A stretch of DNA of 64,000 bases, from the NCBI GenBank assembly GCA_964017185.1, contig OZ024878.1, forward strand, positions 1,890,501 through 1,954,500. Direction: 5' to 3'. The position numbers and the translations under genes are program-made. Position 1 is the stretch's first letter. Each line of letters starts with the position of its first letter. Source of the DNA: Rugalucina vietnamica (Eukaryota > Mollusca > Bivalvia > Lucinida > Lucinidae). A model generated the notes under the pieces. The model had not been told where the DNA came from. It saw nothing but the letters and a program-made list of their open reading frames with translations, and made no database searches. Of this stretch, positions 50,219-60,645 are shown one piece after another.

Positions 50219-50431
50219 CAGAGTTTTTGAACATTTTTCCTATCTTAGGTCAAATTTTTCATATCAAATTGACAAGTTGTGGGATGCAACTTAACTGAAT
50301 AGACAAAGCATTAAGGTAACAGTATAAAATGTTCCAGTGTATTATAGAGCTTTGATACTTGGAAATCAGTTACAGCCATGGCTACAGTGACCTTATTGCT
50401 GAATCTTGCAGCAAAATGAGCATGTATGTCA

Positions 50432-50745
50432 TCAGGAAAACAAGTCCATGTGTATACCCCCTTGAACCCCAATTTTATATTGCAAAACTAGGGTATGAAG
50501 GGGTATACCTATCTTTCTTATTTTTGCTTCAAAACATAGATTGTGGGTACTCATTAGAACCGCCTCGGCGAGGCAGTTCTAACGTGTTAGAAACGCCTCG
50601 GCGAGGCCGTTCTAACGTGTACCCACAATCTATGTTTTGAGCAACAATAAGGAAAATATCCAAAATTTACCACTGAAAATTTTCAATTTTTACAACTTTA
50701 AGAATCTCTGTATATTGCATGGGCGTGTTTTCGTAATGACATCTT
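50432..50745. mobile_element. MITE family D copy 4 with doubled centre
   Basis: Complete; ends gtcatcaggaaaacaagtcc and gcgtgttttcgtaatgac. The AGAAC..CCTCGGCGAGG..GTTCT centre occurs twice in tandem. Confidence 0.85.
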
Positions 50746-50879
50746 TTGAGCCTTTTATTTTGTTCTACATCTACACACGAGCCATATCTTGTAAAAACTC
50801 ATATACATGGATTTACAGCCAGATCAGACATTAACGAACTTTAAACAGCTACAGGTTTTTTGAAATGTTTGATCTCATC

Positions 50880-51066
50880 ATGAAAACATGTCCTTGTAAT
50901 AAATACCCCTTTATACCTCACTTTTATAAAGCAAAACTGGGGTATGCTGGGGTATACCTGTTTTTCTTATTTTTGCCCCAAAACATAGATTGTAGGTACT
51001 CATTAGAACCGCCTTGGCAAGGTGGTTCTTAATCTAACGTGTACCCACAATCTGTGTTTTGAAATA
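50880..51066. mobile_element. MITE family D copy 5, one end missing
   Basis: From atgaaaacatgtccttgtaa to acccacaatctgtgttttga. Confidence 0.75.
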
Positions 51067-51559
51067 AAGTCTTGAACTCTTGATTGTAATCAATTTCAAT
51101 CCTTTTGTCAACTCATTTCTGTAATTTTTTATTCTTTGCTTGACCTAAGAAAATGCACAGATTTTGAACAAAATCCTAGTTTTTTATCCTACGCCATATA
51201 CACATACAAGTCTGATCTCAGATTGGATGAGTCAGTTCAGATTGAAGTAACATTATAAAGAGACTGAATAAACATTGCGTTTGATTCTGTCTGTCAAAAT
51301 TTCATGATGTACATATGTAATTAATAGAAAATTCTTGTAAAGGTTTATAAACTTACAAATGTATAAAAGCATACATTCAATCCAAAATTAACCATTGTAA
51401 ATTAAATGGCATTGCAGGTGCTTTCGACCAAGTCAGTCACATACTATACATGTAATAATTTGTGGTTGACAGAGTGTATTGAGTCATATTATTGAATGAA
51501 ACTAAGTGTTTAGTGATTTAACTGCCCACAGAGTATTATGTACAGCTGTCCATAACGTG

Positions 51560-51812
51560 AACGTGACCATGCAACATACACATTTTCTTTAAGCTGTAAA
51601 AATTGAAAAGTTTTAGTTGAAAATGTTTGTTATATCAAAACATAGCTGTATACCATATTTCTTTTATTTTTGCACAAAGCATACTTGCATACCCACAATC
51701 AATGTTTTGAGCATTAAATTGAAATTATCAAAATTTTTCCAATGGAATTTTGGATTTTTACTGCAGAAAAATTCTCTGTATATTGCACGGGCAAGTTTAT
51801 GTAATGTTAGAC
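51560..51812. mobile_element. MITE family D copy 6, decayed
   Basis: Retains the outer parts (gtaaaaattgaaaagttt; gcacgggcaagtttatgt) but lost the central palindrome. Confidence 0.6.
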
Positions 51813-51857
51813 AATTGACTTGGTCTGACATCAGGACAGGCACTTGTAGAATTTAGA

Positions 51858-52083
51858 TGAACCGTGACAGGAAGAAACAGGTCTTTGGGTTTCTGACCAG
51901 TCAGACTTAAACTGGCTTGTGATCTCACAGAAGAAAGCTAGAAGCTTGAAATTTGGATGTAAGTCAAAGATAAATTAAACTGTTTGTTTAGTGAAAATAA
52001 AGGCGCTGATGAGCTGTGCAGTTACTGCACAGCTGATCTGCTCCTTTGTTTTCGCATAGGCAAAAACCTGGACGCGGTTCAGA
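51858..52083. mobile_element. MITE family C copy 15
   Basis: Centre gagctgtgcagttactgcac with aaaataaaggcgctgat and atctgctcctttgttttcgc arms. Confidence 0.75.
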
Positions 52084-52184
52084 TATCTTATTATCTGAAA
52101 TTATGAATAATTATGATAAACCTCAAAATTATATAAAATCTTAAGTCCATGTTTATGCTGTTTTTGTTTGTTAATACCGTATCT

Positions 52185-52348
52185 TACTCCAGAAACCTGT
52201 GGTTAAGTGTGGCTAAGTGGATAAGCCCTTTGCATTTTTGCGAGTTTGCAGGTTTCATTTACCTTTTTGATGATACTTTAAACCCTGATCTGATCTCATA
52301 TGACCTAAGCCGCTGAGTGGGACATTAAACACAAATACCAACACATCC
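52185..52348 (+). mobile_element. tRNA-like SINE, copy 1
   Basis: A-box-like GTGGCTAAGTGGATAAGCC, B-box-like TTGCAGGTTTCATT, and the tail gagtgggacattaaacac shared in form with the next SINE. Confidence 0.55.
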
Positions 52349-52403
52349 ATATAATTCCATTAGAAGACAATAGCGGGACTGAAAAGAAAAGACACAGCTA
52401 ATA

Positions 52404-52612
52404 GCCGAGGGCGGTGGCGTAGTGGTCGAGCAAAATCGGAATTGAGAGGTCCTAGTTTCGATTCCCATTAGGGGTACTTTGTTGTGTCCTTGAGAAAGAG
52501 GCATTAACTTACCATAGTACTGGTTAAAACCCAGGATGCGGTGGCTCTATACCGACATGACTGAACAATTGTTGACTGGGATGTTAAACCTCTACAATTA
52601 ATACAACTAATA
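52404..52612 (+). mobile_element. tRNA-like SINE, copy 2
   Basis: A-box-like GTGGCGTAGTGGTCGAGC, B-box-like AGTTTCGATTCCC, then a body ending gactgggatgttaaacctct. Confidence 0.65.
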
Positions 52613-52616
52613 GCCG

Positions 52617-53028
52617 GAATTTATTGATACATTGGCCATATTCAATCTAAAGAATCGGTTGATACATTGGCCATATTCAATCTAAAGAATCGGTTGATAC
52701 ATCGGCCTTATTCAATCCAAAGAATTGGTTGATACATTGGCCTTATTCAATCTAAAGAATCGGTTGATACATTGGCCTTATTCAATCTAAAGAATCGGTT
52801 GATAAATTGGCCTTATTCGATCTAAAGAATCGATTGATACATTGGCCTTATTCAATCTAAAGAATCGGTTGATACATTGGCCTTATTCAATCTAAAGAAT
52901 TGTTTGATACATTGGCCTTATTCAATCTAAAGAATCGGTTGATACATTGGCCCTATTCAATCTAAAGAATCGGTAGATACATTGGCCTTATTCAGTCTAA
53001 AGAATCGGTTGATACATTAGCCTTATTC
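52617..53028. repeat. 35-bp minisatellite, about 12 copies
   Basis: Unit starts ttgatacattggccttattc and ends aatctaaagaatcgg; starts directly after a SINE. Confidence 0.97.
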
Positions 53029-53278
53029 AAACATTATTACCATCAAGAGTCAACATTTACACAATCTTTATAGGCCTTGCGCTTTTGATGTTTTGTGCTA
53101 AGCTTTCTGATTCTGGAGAAAAGTTTTCCTGATTTTGACCTCATTACGAGATTTGAAATTGCTTTGTCAAGGAATTTCAGAGGTTTCATTACTGCATAAA
53201 ATGCCCGTAATTATTTGTGCACATCCATAGGTTTTATAGTGATTATCCATGCATAAAAGCCATAGCTATTTTCTGAGT

Positions 53279-53508
53279 TGACATCAGGATAACATGTCCC
53301 TGAAATATTTACCTCCTTAAATACCACATTTATACACTGAAAATGGGGTTTACAGGGGTATACCTATTTTCTTATTTTTGCTCTAAAATATAGATTGTGG
53401 GTGCTCATTAGAACCGCCTCTTCTGCTTCAGCGAGGCGGTTCTATATTGTACCCACAATCTATGTTTTGAGCAAAAATATGAAAAAAAAACATTTTCAAC
53501 TGAATTTT
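53279..53508. mobile_element. MITE family D copy 7, left part
   Basis: catcaggataacatgtccct through the central palindrome to tttcaactgaatttt, where HINE-G interrupts it; the remainder resumes at 54220-54278 (caatttttacag to cgtgttttggtaatgt). Confidence 0.85.
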
Positions 53509-54219
53509 TATCGCACCTGCTTATAGCAGGGTGCAATATAGGAGTCCAAATTTCTGTCTGTCCGTACGTTCGTTCGTCCGTTTGTTCGTTCGTCCGTCAA
53601 CATTAACGTCGAAGTTTGGTTTTCTCGACATCAATGATAGCTGTGAGTCTCAAACCTTGCATAGTAATTGTCCTTGACATACCCTTCAAGCACGCACCTT
53701 GACCCGCTGACCTTGACCCATATTTCATGGTCCACTGACTTTGACAAATTTTAAGTCGAAGTTTAGTTTTCTCGACATCAATGATAGCTGCGAGTCTCAA
53801 ACCTTGCATAGTAATTGTCCTTGACATACCCTTCAAGCACACACCTTGAACTGCTGACCTTGACCTATATTTCATGGTCCATTAACTTTGTTAATTTTCA
53901 TGTAGAAGTTTGTTTTTTCTGCATCCTTTATAGCTGCGAGTGTGAAAGCTTGCATAGTAATTGTCCTTGACATGCCCTTCAAGCATGCACCTTGACCCGG
54001 TGCCCTAGATCTATATTTCATTATCCATTGACTTTGTTAATCTTTACGTGAAAGTATGGTTTTCTCTGCACCTGTGATAGCTGCAAGTGTGCAACCTAGT
54101 ATAGTAATTGTCCTTGACCCTTTCAGAGCACACCTTGAAGTAGTGCCCGTGACCTATATTACACGTTTTTAGTTATTTTGCCCAATGCAGGTGCGATATC
54201 GACCTCCGCGGCGTTCTTG
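53509..54219 (+). mobile_element. HINE-G, nested in MITE D
   Basis: 5' box TATCGCACCTGC (53509-53520), four tandem units of about 147 bp (gatagctg(t/c)gagtctcaaac, tagtaattgtccttgacat), inverse box GCAGGTGCGATA (54187-54198), then a GC-rich tail ending CTTG before TTT. Same plan as HINE-E and HINE-F, but no clear 3' hairpin. Confidence 0.8.
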
Positions 54220-54965
54220 TTTCAATTTTTACAGCTAAGGAAAATTCTGTTCATTACATGGGCGTGTTTTGGTAATGTTTCAGGTCAATTGTATGCCATT
54301 AATGAACGCAATGTATGGAAGAAGTGCAACAAAACCGGTGGTAACACTATAAACATGTCCATGGCCGTGTACTGAAACGCTTTTCAAAGCAAGATAAAAA
54401 GTCTGATACTGCTGAAAATGGCATGTACGTGTAATTAGATCAGCTGGCTAGCCTTCACTCTGCTCCACTTCGGTACCTCGTTCCTGGCACTTTCAAAACG
54501 AAACACTGATGGGAATTTACCGTCCAGCATGTAATATGTGATTGGGCTCAGAAATGGCCATAGGTTAAGTATGATTCGGCTCATATGTGTCATTTGGCAT
54601 GATTGGCTCATGCTGGTGGCTCAATATAATTTCAACAATAGAATTAATCAGGTAGAAAAATGATTCTTAATTGCATGTAATGCAACACACTAGCACTGGA
54701 CCTGGTCCCGAGGTTATAAAATTTTTTTCAAGCTCAGCTCAGCTGAGCATGAAATTTCAACTTAAATAGTCAAAATTAGTGGAAATTTAGGTTCAAAATC
54801 TGGTAATTTATCCTGCTCATAAATGTTAAAATGTTAACAATTGTTGGCATTTTAATATTATTAGCAGGATAAATTTTAGTCTCAGCTGAGTTGAGCATGA
54901 AAAAAATTATATAACCTCGGGGCTTGTTAGAGAAGAGATAACCAAGCTTGAGATCTATATCCATT

Positions 54966-55372
54966 ACAGAAACATGCTCACATAATGTACAGATTTTGTA
55001 AAAATTGAAATTTTCAGTAGAATATTTTTGATTTTATATTTGCTCAAAACAATCTATATTTTGGAGCAAAAATAGGTACACTCCCGTACACCCCAGGGCC
55101 CAGGATTACAATACTTCCTTAATGTTAAGGCCCACCTTAGTTAATTAAGGTGGCAAATTTTGAATTAATATTTTACTGTCAAATTAATACTTGATTTTAC
55201 AAAAATATACAGGTGTGTAAAATAAAATGTCCTTTACATAATAAAACAGAAACATACAATTTAATATGTTTAAATGCATGTTTTTGGATGCTGAATTTTG
55301 CCACCTTAACTTTAAGGGAGCATTGTAATTCTGGGCCCAGATTTGCTATAAGTGGGGCATATATTACATGGA
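54966..55372. mobile_element. MITE family D copy 8, split by another MITE
   Basis: Left part 54966-55096 ends in acaccccag; right part from 55338 continues cagatttgctataagtgggg, as in uninterrupted copies. Confidence 0.75.
55097..55337. mobile_element. 241-bp MITE with CAG target duplication
   Basis: Ends GGCCCAGGATTACAATACTT and GGCCCAGAATTACAATGCTC (as inverses), flanked by CAG (55094-55096, 55338-55340). Shares the GGCCCAG tip, length and CWG target type with family B. Confidence 0.85.
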
Positions 55373-55434
55373 AATTTTGACCATATGTCAGATAAGTGCT
55401 CGCACTAAATATGTTATTTTCTTTAAATAAAGAC

Positions 55435-55435
<1 letters not shown>

Positions 55436-55502
<67 letters not shown>
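55436..55502. repeat. (ATT)n microsatellite
   Basis: About 22 ATT units, 330 bp past the stop of the RBR gene on its 3' side. Confidence 0.97.
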
Positions 55503-55831
55503 CCTCATGTCTAGTCTGAATAGAGCATTTGTAGCCCGCGTATGGCTTGAACAGTGATGGCTGCTTGTTTTGAGTGTGTTTGAATGAAAAGCATATACAT
55601 TCAAAAAAAAGCAAAAAGTACATTTATTTGTCATGAAAAATGCTATTAAAGTTTTGCATATACCAGTTTTTTCACTAAACAAAGCAGTAAAAGACAATGA
55701 CACGAGCACATTGCACGTGCACATGTAAGAACCATGTTGCTATGCCTTCGCGCCATTTTAAAGCGTTACATGCCATCTTTGCTCTACAGTTTGATAGTAT
55801 ACATCACAAAACTAGTAGGCCTAAATCAATG

Positions 55832-58800
55832 TCAGCATACTCGTGATGATTTATCAGGACTAATGAATTTCAGGAGTCCAGTGATACAGTTTCTAGCATG
55901 ATTTCGAATTTCTTTCAAGTTCTCAAGAACATCTTTTGGATTATCATTAGCACCATACTGTAGTGTGTTACAAATGGACACGGTCAACGCCGTCATCCGG
56001 CTCGTGATCTTGTCTACCGCGGGTACCTCCTTATCGGGGTATACCATTTCGAGGTAAATCGGCACGTGCTCCGCGATACGATGTAGTTCCGAGTATAAGT
56101 CTAGCATGTTCTCCAGGAAGTCACGTGTTTTACTGGCTTCGTCAACGTATACAGTTCCTGGAAGCTCGAAGTCAAATGATACAGGTTCATTCCGTTTTTC
56201 AGCGCACTGAACATAGCGTTGAAGGCTGAAAGCCAAGTTTTTCATAGGGCCTTTCATGTTTCTTATTTTTACGTTGTGGCGTTGGATCCTGTGTTCTAGT
56301 GCAGTCTTATACCAGTCTGCACGGTCGTCGCTGCTCCTGATCTTTGAAATAAGATAGTCCTCTGGTTGAATGCTCTTTGTGACCGTCCCGTGCAAGTTAT
56401 TGTAACCGTGTTTGTAGCAATAGTCCCCGTGACTTATCCCGTTCCATTTCTTCCCGCACCCCCAGCAGAACACTTCACCACATGGACAAGACATGCAAGG
56501 ACAGCCTCCATCCTTTTCAAAGAACCGTTTACATGACGGACAGCTTTTTCCCCTTGAGACAAACAGTGGTATGCGTTTCGCTGGCATCATGTTATCGTCG
56601 CCATATCCAGTAATTCTACGATGGTACCCTGCAATGGCGCGGCATGGAGCAGGCCAGTGAGCGTCTCCGAGGCATTCAAAACAGACCTTCATTCCGCACT
56701 GGCAGCTCGCCGTCTTAACCTGCGGAGAAGATACGGTAAGGACTGCGCCACAGTTTGAATTTGGGCACCATTTTGTTTTTGACTGTCGCTCAATGTCTAA
56801 ATCGTGGGTAAACCGTAAATATTTCAAGACATGGTTGACGTCAGTCAGGGAAAGCAGTGTTCCGTTATCAACTATCGTCTTACAATCATATTCGGGGCAA
56901 ACCAAACGAGTTTTCCCATCACCGATTCTTGTAAGAAGGTGCACCTTCCAACACGGATCACAGAACCAATGGCTGCAGGCCATCAGGGCTGTTCCAGTCA
57001 AAGACTCTCCAACTGCCTCGAAACATATGGAACAGAATTTATCTTTCGGTGATGAAATGTCTTTTGGCTCTCCTGCAAAGACGTCCATCTTAGATAGATG
57101 CTCGAATCCTGACCGTTCTCCGTCGCTTTCCCCGTGGCCCTCCTTTGTATGGAAACACATTTTGATGAGGACTTTGTTGTCCAGTCGGTAGGATTGTGAC
57201 TTCCAATCAGCACACTCTTCAAGATTAGAAGAAGAAGCTGATCTCGTAGGCACAGGGGGAGCTTTCTGCTTCTTAAATGCTTCATACGGCAGCATGTCTA
57301 CAAAGAATATGGTTTGCTTGATGATTTCATCAATGTTTGTGAGTGTGTAATCAAAAATGGTCTGTATCTTCACCTTGTCCATTTTCACAGTGAACGGCAT
57401 GTTTAAATAAACCTTGTAAACCTCCTCCTTCGGGTTGTTAATTTCATTCTCTACGTCTTGTACAAACACAAGACAGGCAAATGTGAGATCGGCCCTTGTC
57501 CATCTGATGGACTTAAGATTTGCCAGCTTTGACACATCATTGGTAATGTTAATGACAAATTTTCGCGGGAAACATTCACATTCTAATAGCCCATTTCCGA
57601 ATTTCTGTTTCAATGTCCATTCATCAGCGTCTTCTGATGAAAGAATAACCGTCACCGGCTCTAGGGTCGTGGAATAGTTCAGGCCTTTCACAAATTTCAG
57701 GCTAGGAATCCGTTTCTCCTCTGAATCTACGGCATCATCAAAGTCAGCCTCGGACTTCGGCCTCGGCAAGTTTTTCTTCTCATTGTTTCCGTTCGACCTA
57801 CGTTGTTTACCACTGGACATGACGAGCATCTGAGCTTTGTTGGCGTGGAACATGATTTCCTGGAGCGTTACTTCGTCATTCTCCGCCGGGAGTTCTTCGT
57901 CGGAGTAGTAGAAATCGTCGTCGGGTTCAGTGTCACTCTCTTCAAACATTTCTAGCGATTCGTCGATATAGTCGGCGAATTTTGATCTTGTCTTCATCAG
58001 TTTGGCTCGACGTTTGACCCTTGCATTCTCACTGTAGCTCGGGTCAATGTATTTCGGATTGTGGGTGATCGAACTAGTGACTGGACTTGGGTACGTTATC
58101 TCGTACCGGACTTCGGGGAGGCTAAACTCCTCTGAATTTTGCTCCAAGGTTTCATTAACGTCGTTAATTTTAAGTTTGTTTGTACTTTTGTCTGAATTCT
58201 TTCGTCGTCTTTTACCCTTGTTAGCTGGTTTGGCGTTCAAGATACTGGCAATCTGGAAATAGCCCCTATGCCTTCTCCCGCGCCTAGTCCGTTTACGGCT
58301 ATTTTCCTTACTGGTATGCCTAACGTTGCCAAAGTTTGACGTAAAACTGACACAGTTCGCCTTTTTCAAGAGCCTATGCTCCTCTACGAGCTGAACGCCG
58401 TAGTTTTTGTCTTGGAAATGACCGTGTATGATGTTATCTCGGAGTAGATCAGGCAGGCTCCATCGTCCTTTCTTATTCAAGGAAAACTCGATATTTTCGA
58501 ATTTGTTGATTGTTTCTGGAAGACTGTCGGTTAGTGCGTCGACAACGTCGTTTTCTTTCCCGACCAGTCTTCGGCGAATACTTGAATGCAGACTGGAAAA
58601 GAAAGCATTAATAACAGCATATATGTTTAGCTACATGTGCTCTTGCTTATTCGTGAATAAGTAAGGCTAGCATGCATCTAATGCATTTGGTTGTAATGTC
58701 ACAAATTTTTCATATTGGTTATGCACTAGTCATTTGTAATCACGGGCCCCATCCCCGGGGGATGGCGGGGATAGCCGTGGAAATGAGCGGAGCTTTGACC

Positions 58801-59204
58801 AAAGTTTTGCGGAAATACCCGAGATTTGCTTTATATAGGCAAAAAGGGCCGTGAATGAAAAAGATAGCAGGCTGGCGGGGGTAGGGGAACAGCAGTGGTT
58901 TTACCAAGGAGCAGTCTACGCAGGATGGGGCTTTAAGCGGGGATTTGCTGGACCAACAGTCAATGTCCCCGCTGTCCCCGGGGGGGGGGGGCATGATTTA
59001 AAACGTATGGCGTATTTACAAGGAACAAAATCGTTAACATGAAAAATATAATATTTGTATATGCAATGAAAAGATACAAAAGAAATCAGTTTTAAAACGT
59101 TTTCATATATAGCAAACATACCGGTATTTTCTTAGAAATCCAGAGTTTGATGCCTTCAGAGTATTCCCTGATCGGACTCCGCGTTTAGAAACTTTCAGCA
59201 CCAT
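55832..59204 (-). CDS. Ariadne-like RBR E3 ubiquitin ligase (947 aa, two exons)
   Basis: Exon 1 is 59204-59122: ATG in a good context, 27 codons plus 2 nt, donor CCG|GTATGT. Exon 2 is 58592-55832 with acceptor ttttccag; the joined codon CG|T gives Arg and the frame then runs open for 919 codons to TGA. The N-terminus is basic (KRTRRGRRHRG). An acidic stretch lies near 245-272 (SDTEPDDDFYYSDEELP). RING1 is at about 548-598, IBR at 637-678 and RING2 at 712-740 (SCPSCKRFFEKDGGC then FCWGC), followed by a helical Ariadne-type C-terminal domain. RBR enzymes pass ubiquitin through a RING2 cysteine, here probably C725. The usual GGC-N-H-M is GGC-P-C-M, so the catalytic-triad His is replaced. The roughly 480-residue leader is far longer than in ARIH1. 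A possible AATAAA lies at 55628-55623. Confidence 0.93.
58742..58993. repeat. GC-rich insertion in the RBR intron
   Basis: Bounded by CCCCGGGGGATGGCGGGGAT and an inverse-like CCGCTGTCCCCGGGGG; possibly a short MITE. It makes up about half of the gene's only intron. Confidence 0.45.
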
Positions 59205-59304
59205 TTTCGACAGTCAAGGTAAACGTTCCCGGAGAAGTTTGGGTGCTTAGACCCAAGAGGTGGTGTCGGAATGATTACGATTAATATGCGTTTTGATATT
59301 TATT

Positions 59305-59326
59305 GTCTACGCGCCAGCGCGTAGAC
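59305..59326. repeat. 22-bp perfect hairpin
   Basis: GTCTACGCGC-CA-GCGCGTAGAC, 100 bp upstream of the RBR start codon. No role can be assigned. Confidence 0.8.
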
Positions 59327-59559
59327 TACTCTAAAGTTTGAGATTGACCTAGTACTTTTAATTAAATTACAAGACAACTCGCACACCTCCCTACAACTGC
59401 AACTGCACGTTTGAGTCTAGTGGCTTGACGTTTCGCCAAGGACCGTGTAAATACCCAAAAAACTCAGGCAAACCTCCCTTTGGTTGGTAACATTTGTACC
59501 AATGGTGCAGTAGGTATCAGAAATGGGGCAAATTGTTAAATTCGTGGAACTGGTACACG

Positions 59560-59770
59560 ACTGCATTCTATCTAAGCAACAACGGAATGACATGAACCGA
59601 CGGTATTGTGACGCTATATGGTCAGGCCTGAAAGCTTTGACCGCACCCCACATGCCGTGTAGCCAATTACATTCTATCCAAGCCACAACGGAATGAAATG
59701 AACCGTCAGTACTGTGACGGTCGATTGTCAGGTATGAATGCTTTGACCGTGCAGCGTTTTATTTCTGTTC
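59560..59770. repeat. Degenerate tandem duplication upstream of the RBR gene
   Basis: cattctat(c)..caacggaatga..atgaaccg..tgtgacg..gtcagg..tgctttgaccg appears at 59562-59645 and 59668-59752, with a shorter trace to 59815. Confidence 0.7.
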
Positions 59771-60334
59771 AGTCACATGAACCACAATGAAATGGGAGTA
59801 CGGTCAGATTCTTTGACATTCAAGTTTATATATGCGAAGCGTAGACCAAGCTTTTTGTAAAAGCTTATACTTGTACGAAAGAATTGTCAGTTGGTTGTGC
59901 AATGTTGTCGCTATCAAGCTATTTGTGCATAACGACGTATTTTCTATTTATAGAAATGGTGGCTATCAATCTATTTTCAGCAAACTGGTTCTCGGTTTAC
60001 AAACAAGTCGCTGCGAAATTACGGAGCCAACATTTTCCACGTTTCTATTTTTGTCTGTATGGTTCTCGACTGTGCTATGCAATAAATATATAGAGGGGGA
60101 GATCCATTCCAACAATTGGAAAAATCGATTGAATAAGTGTAGAACAAAAGTATCGTTAAATGCATGTACAATTGCATTTTGGTGTTTCAATAGGAACTTA
60201 AAATTGATTCAAACGAAATCGAAGTTATCAATATAGGTAGCCTACGTTTCCCATTTTCCTTACTGACTGTTTACTATCTGAATCCTGAAAACTAAAAACA
60301 GCCCTAAAATCTGTGAAGTACCGGATTTCATATT

Positions 60335-60500
60335 GGTGCGACCATTTATGGAGCACCGAAGGTGCGAATGCGAGCGCCGAAGGCGCGAAGCTTCGCTAGG
60401 GGGGTCCGGGGGCATGCCCCCCCGGAAAATTTTTGAAAAAATGGTGCAATTTGGTGGCATCTGGTGCATTTTCCGGGTGGTTTTTGCTCGGCTGAAATAG
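60335..60500. repeat. GC-rich repeat block around GGGGGCATGCCCCCC
   Basis: gcaccgaaggtgcgaatgcg and agcgccgaaggcgcgaag precede GGGGGTCCGGGGGCATGCCC, then ggaaaatttttgaaaaa. It looks like a fragment of an interspersed repeat; family not identified. Confidence 0.55.
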
Positions 60501-60645
60501 GCCATTTTATAAGAGTCAATATATATTTTTGCAACCATTTCAAGGAGTTAGTTGTTAAAAATTCAAACATCTCAAATAGGAAAGTGACATTAATAAACAA
60601 GTTTATGGATCTCTCCCCCGTGTAGAACACTTTTCGGTGACCCTT

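Noticed and set aside
55423-55724. Frames with poly-Ile or poly-Asn
   Set aside because: They are readings of the ATT microsatellite in the 3' flank of the RBR gene.
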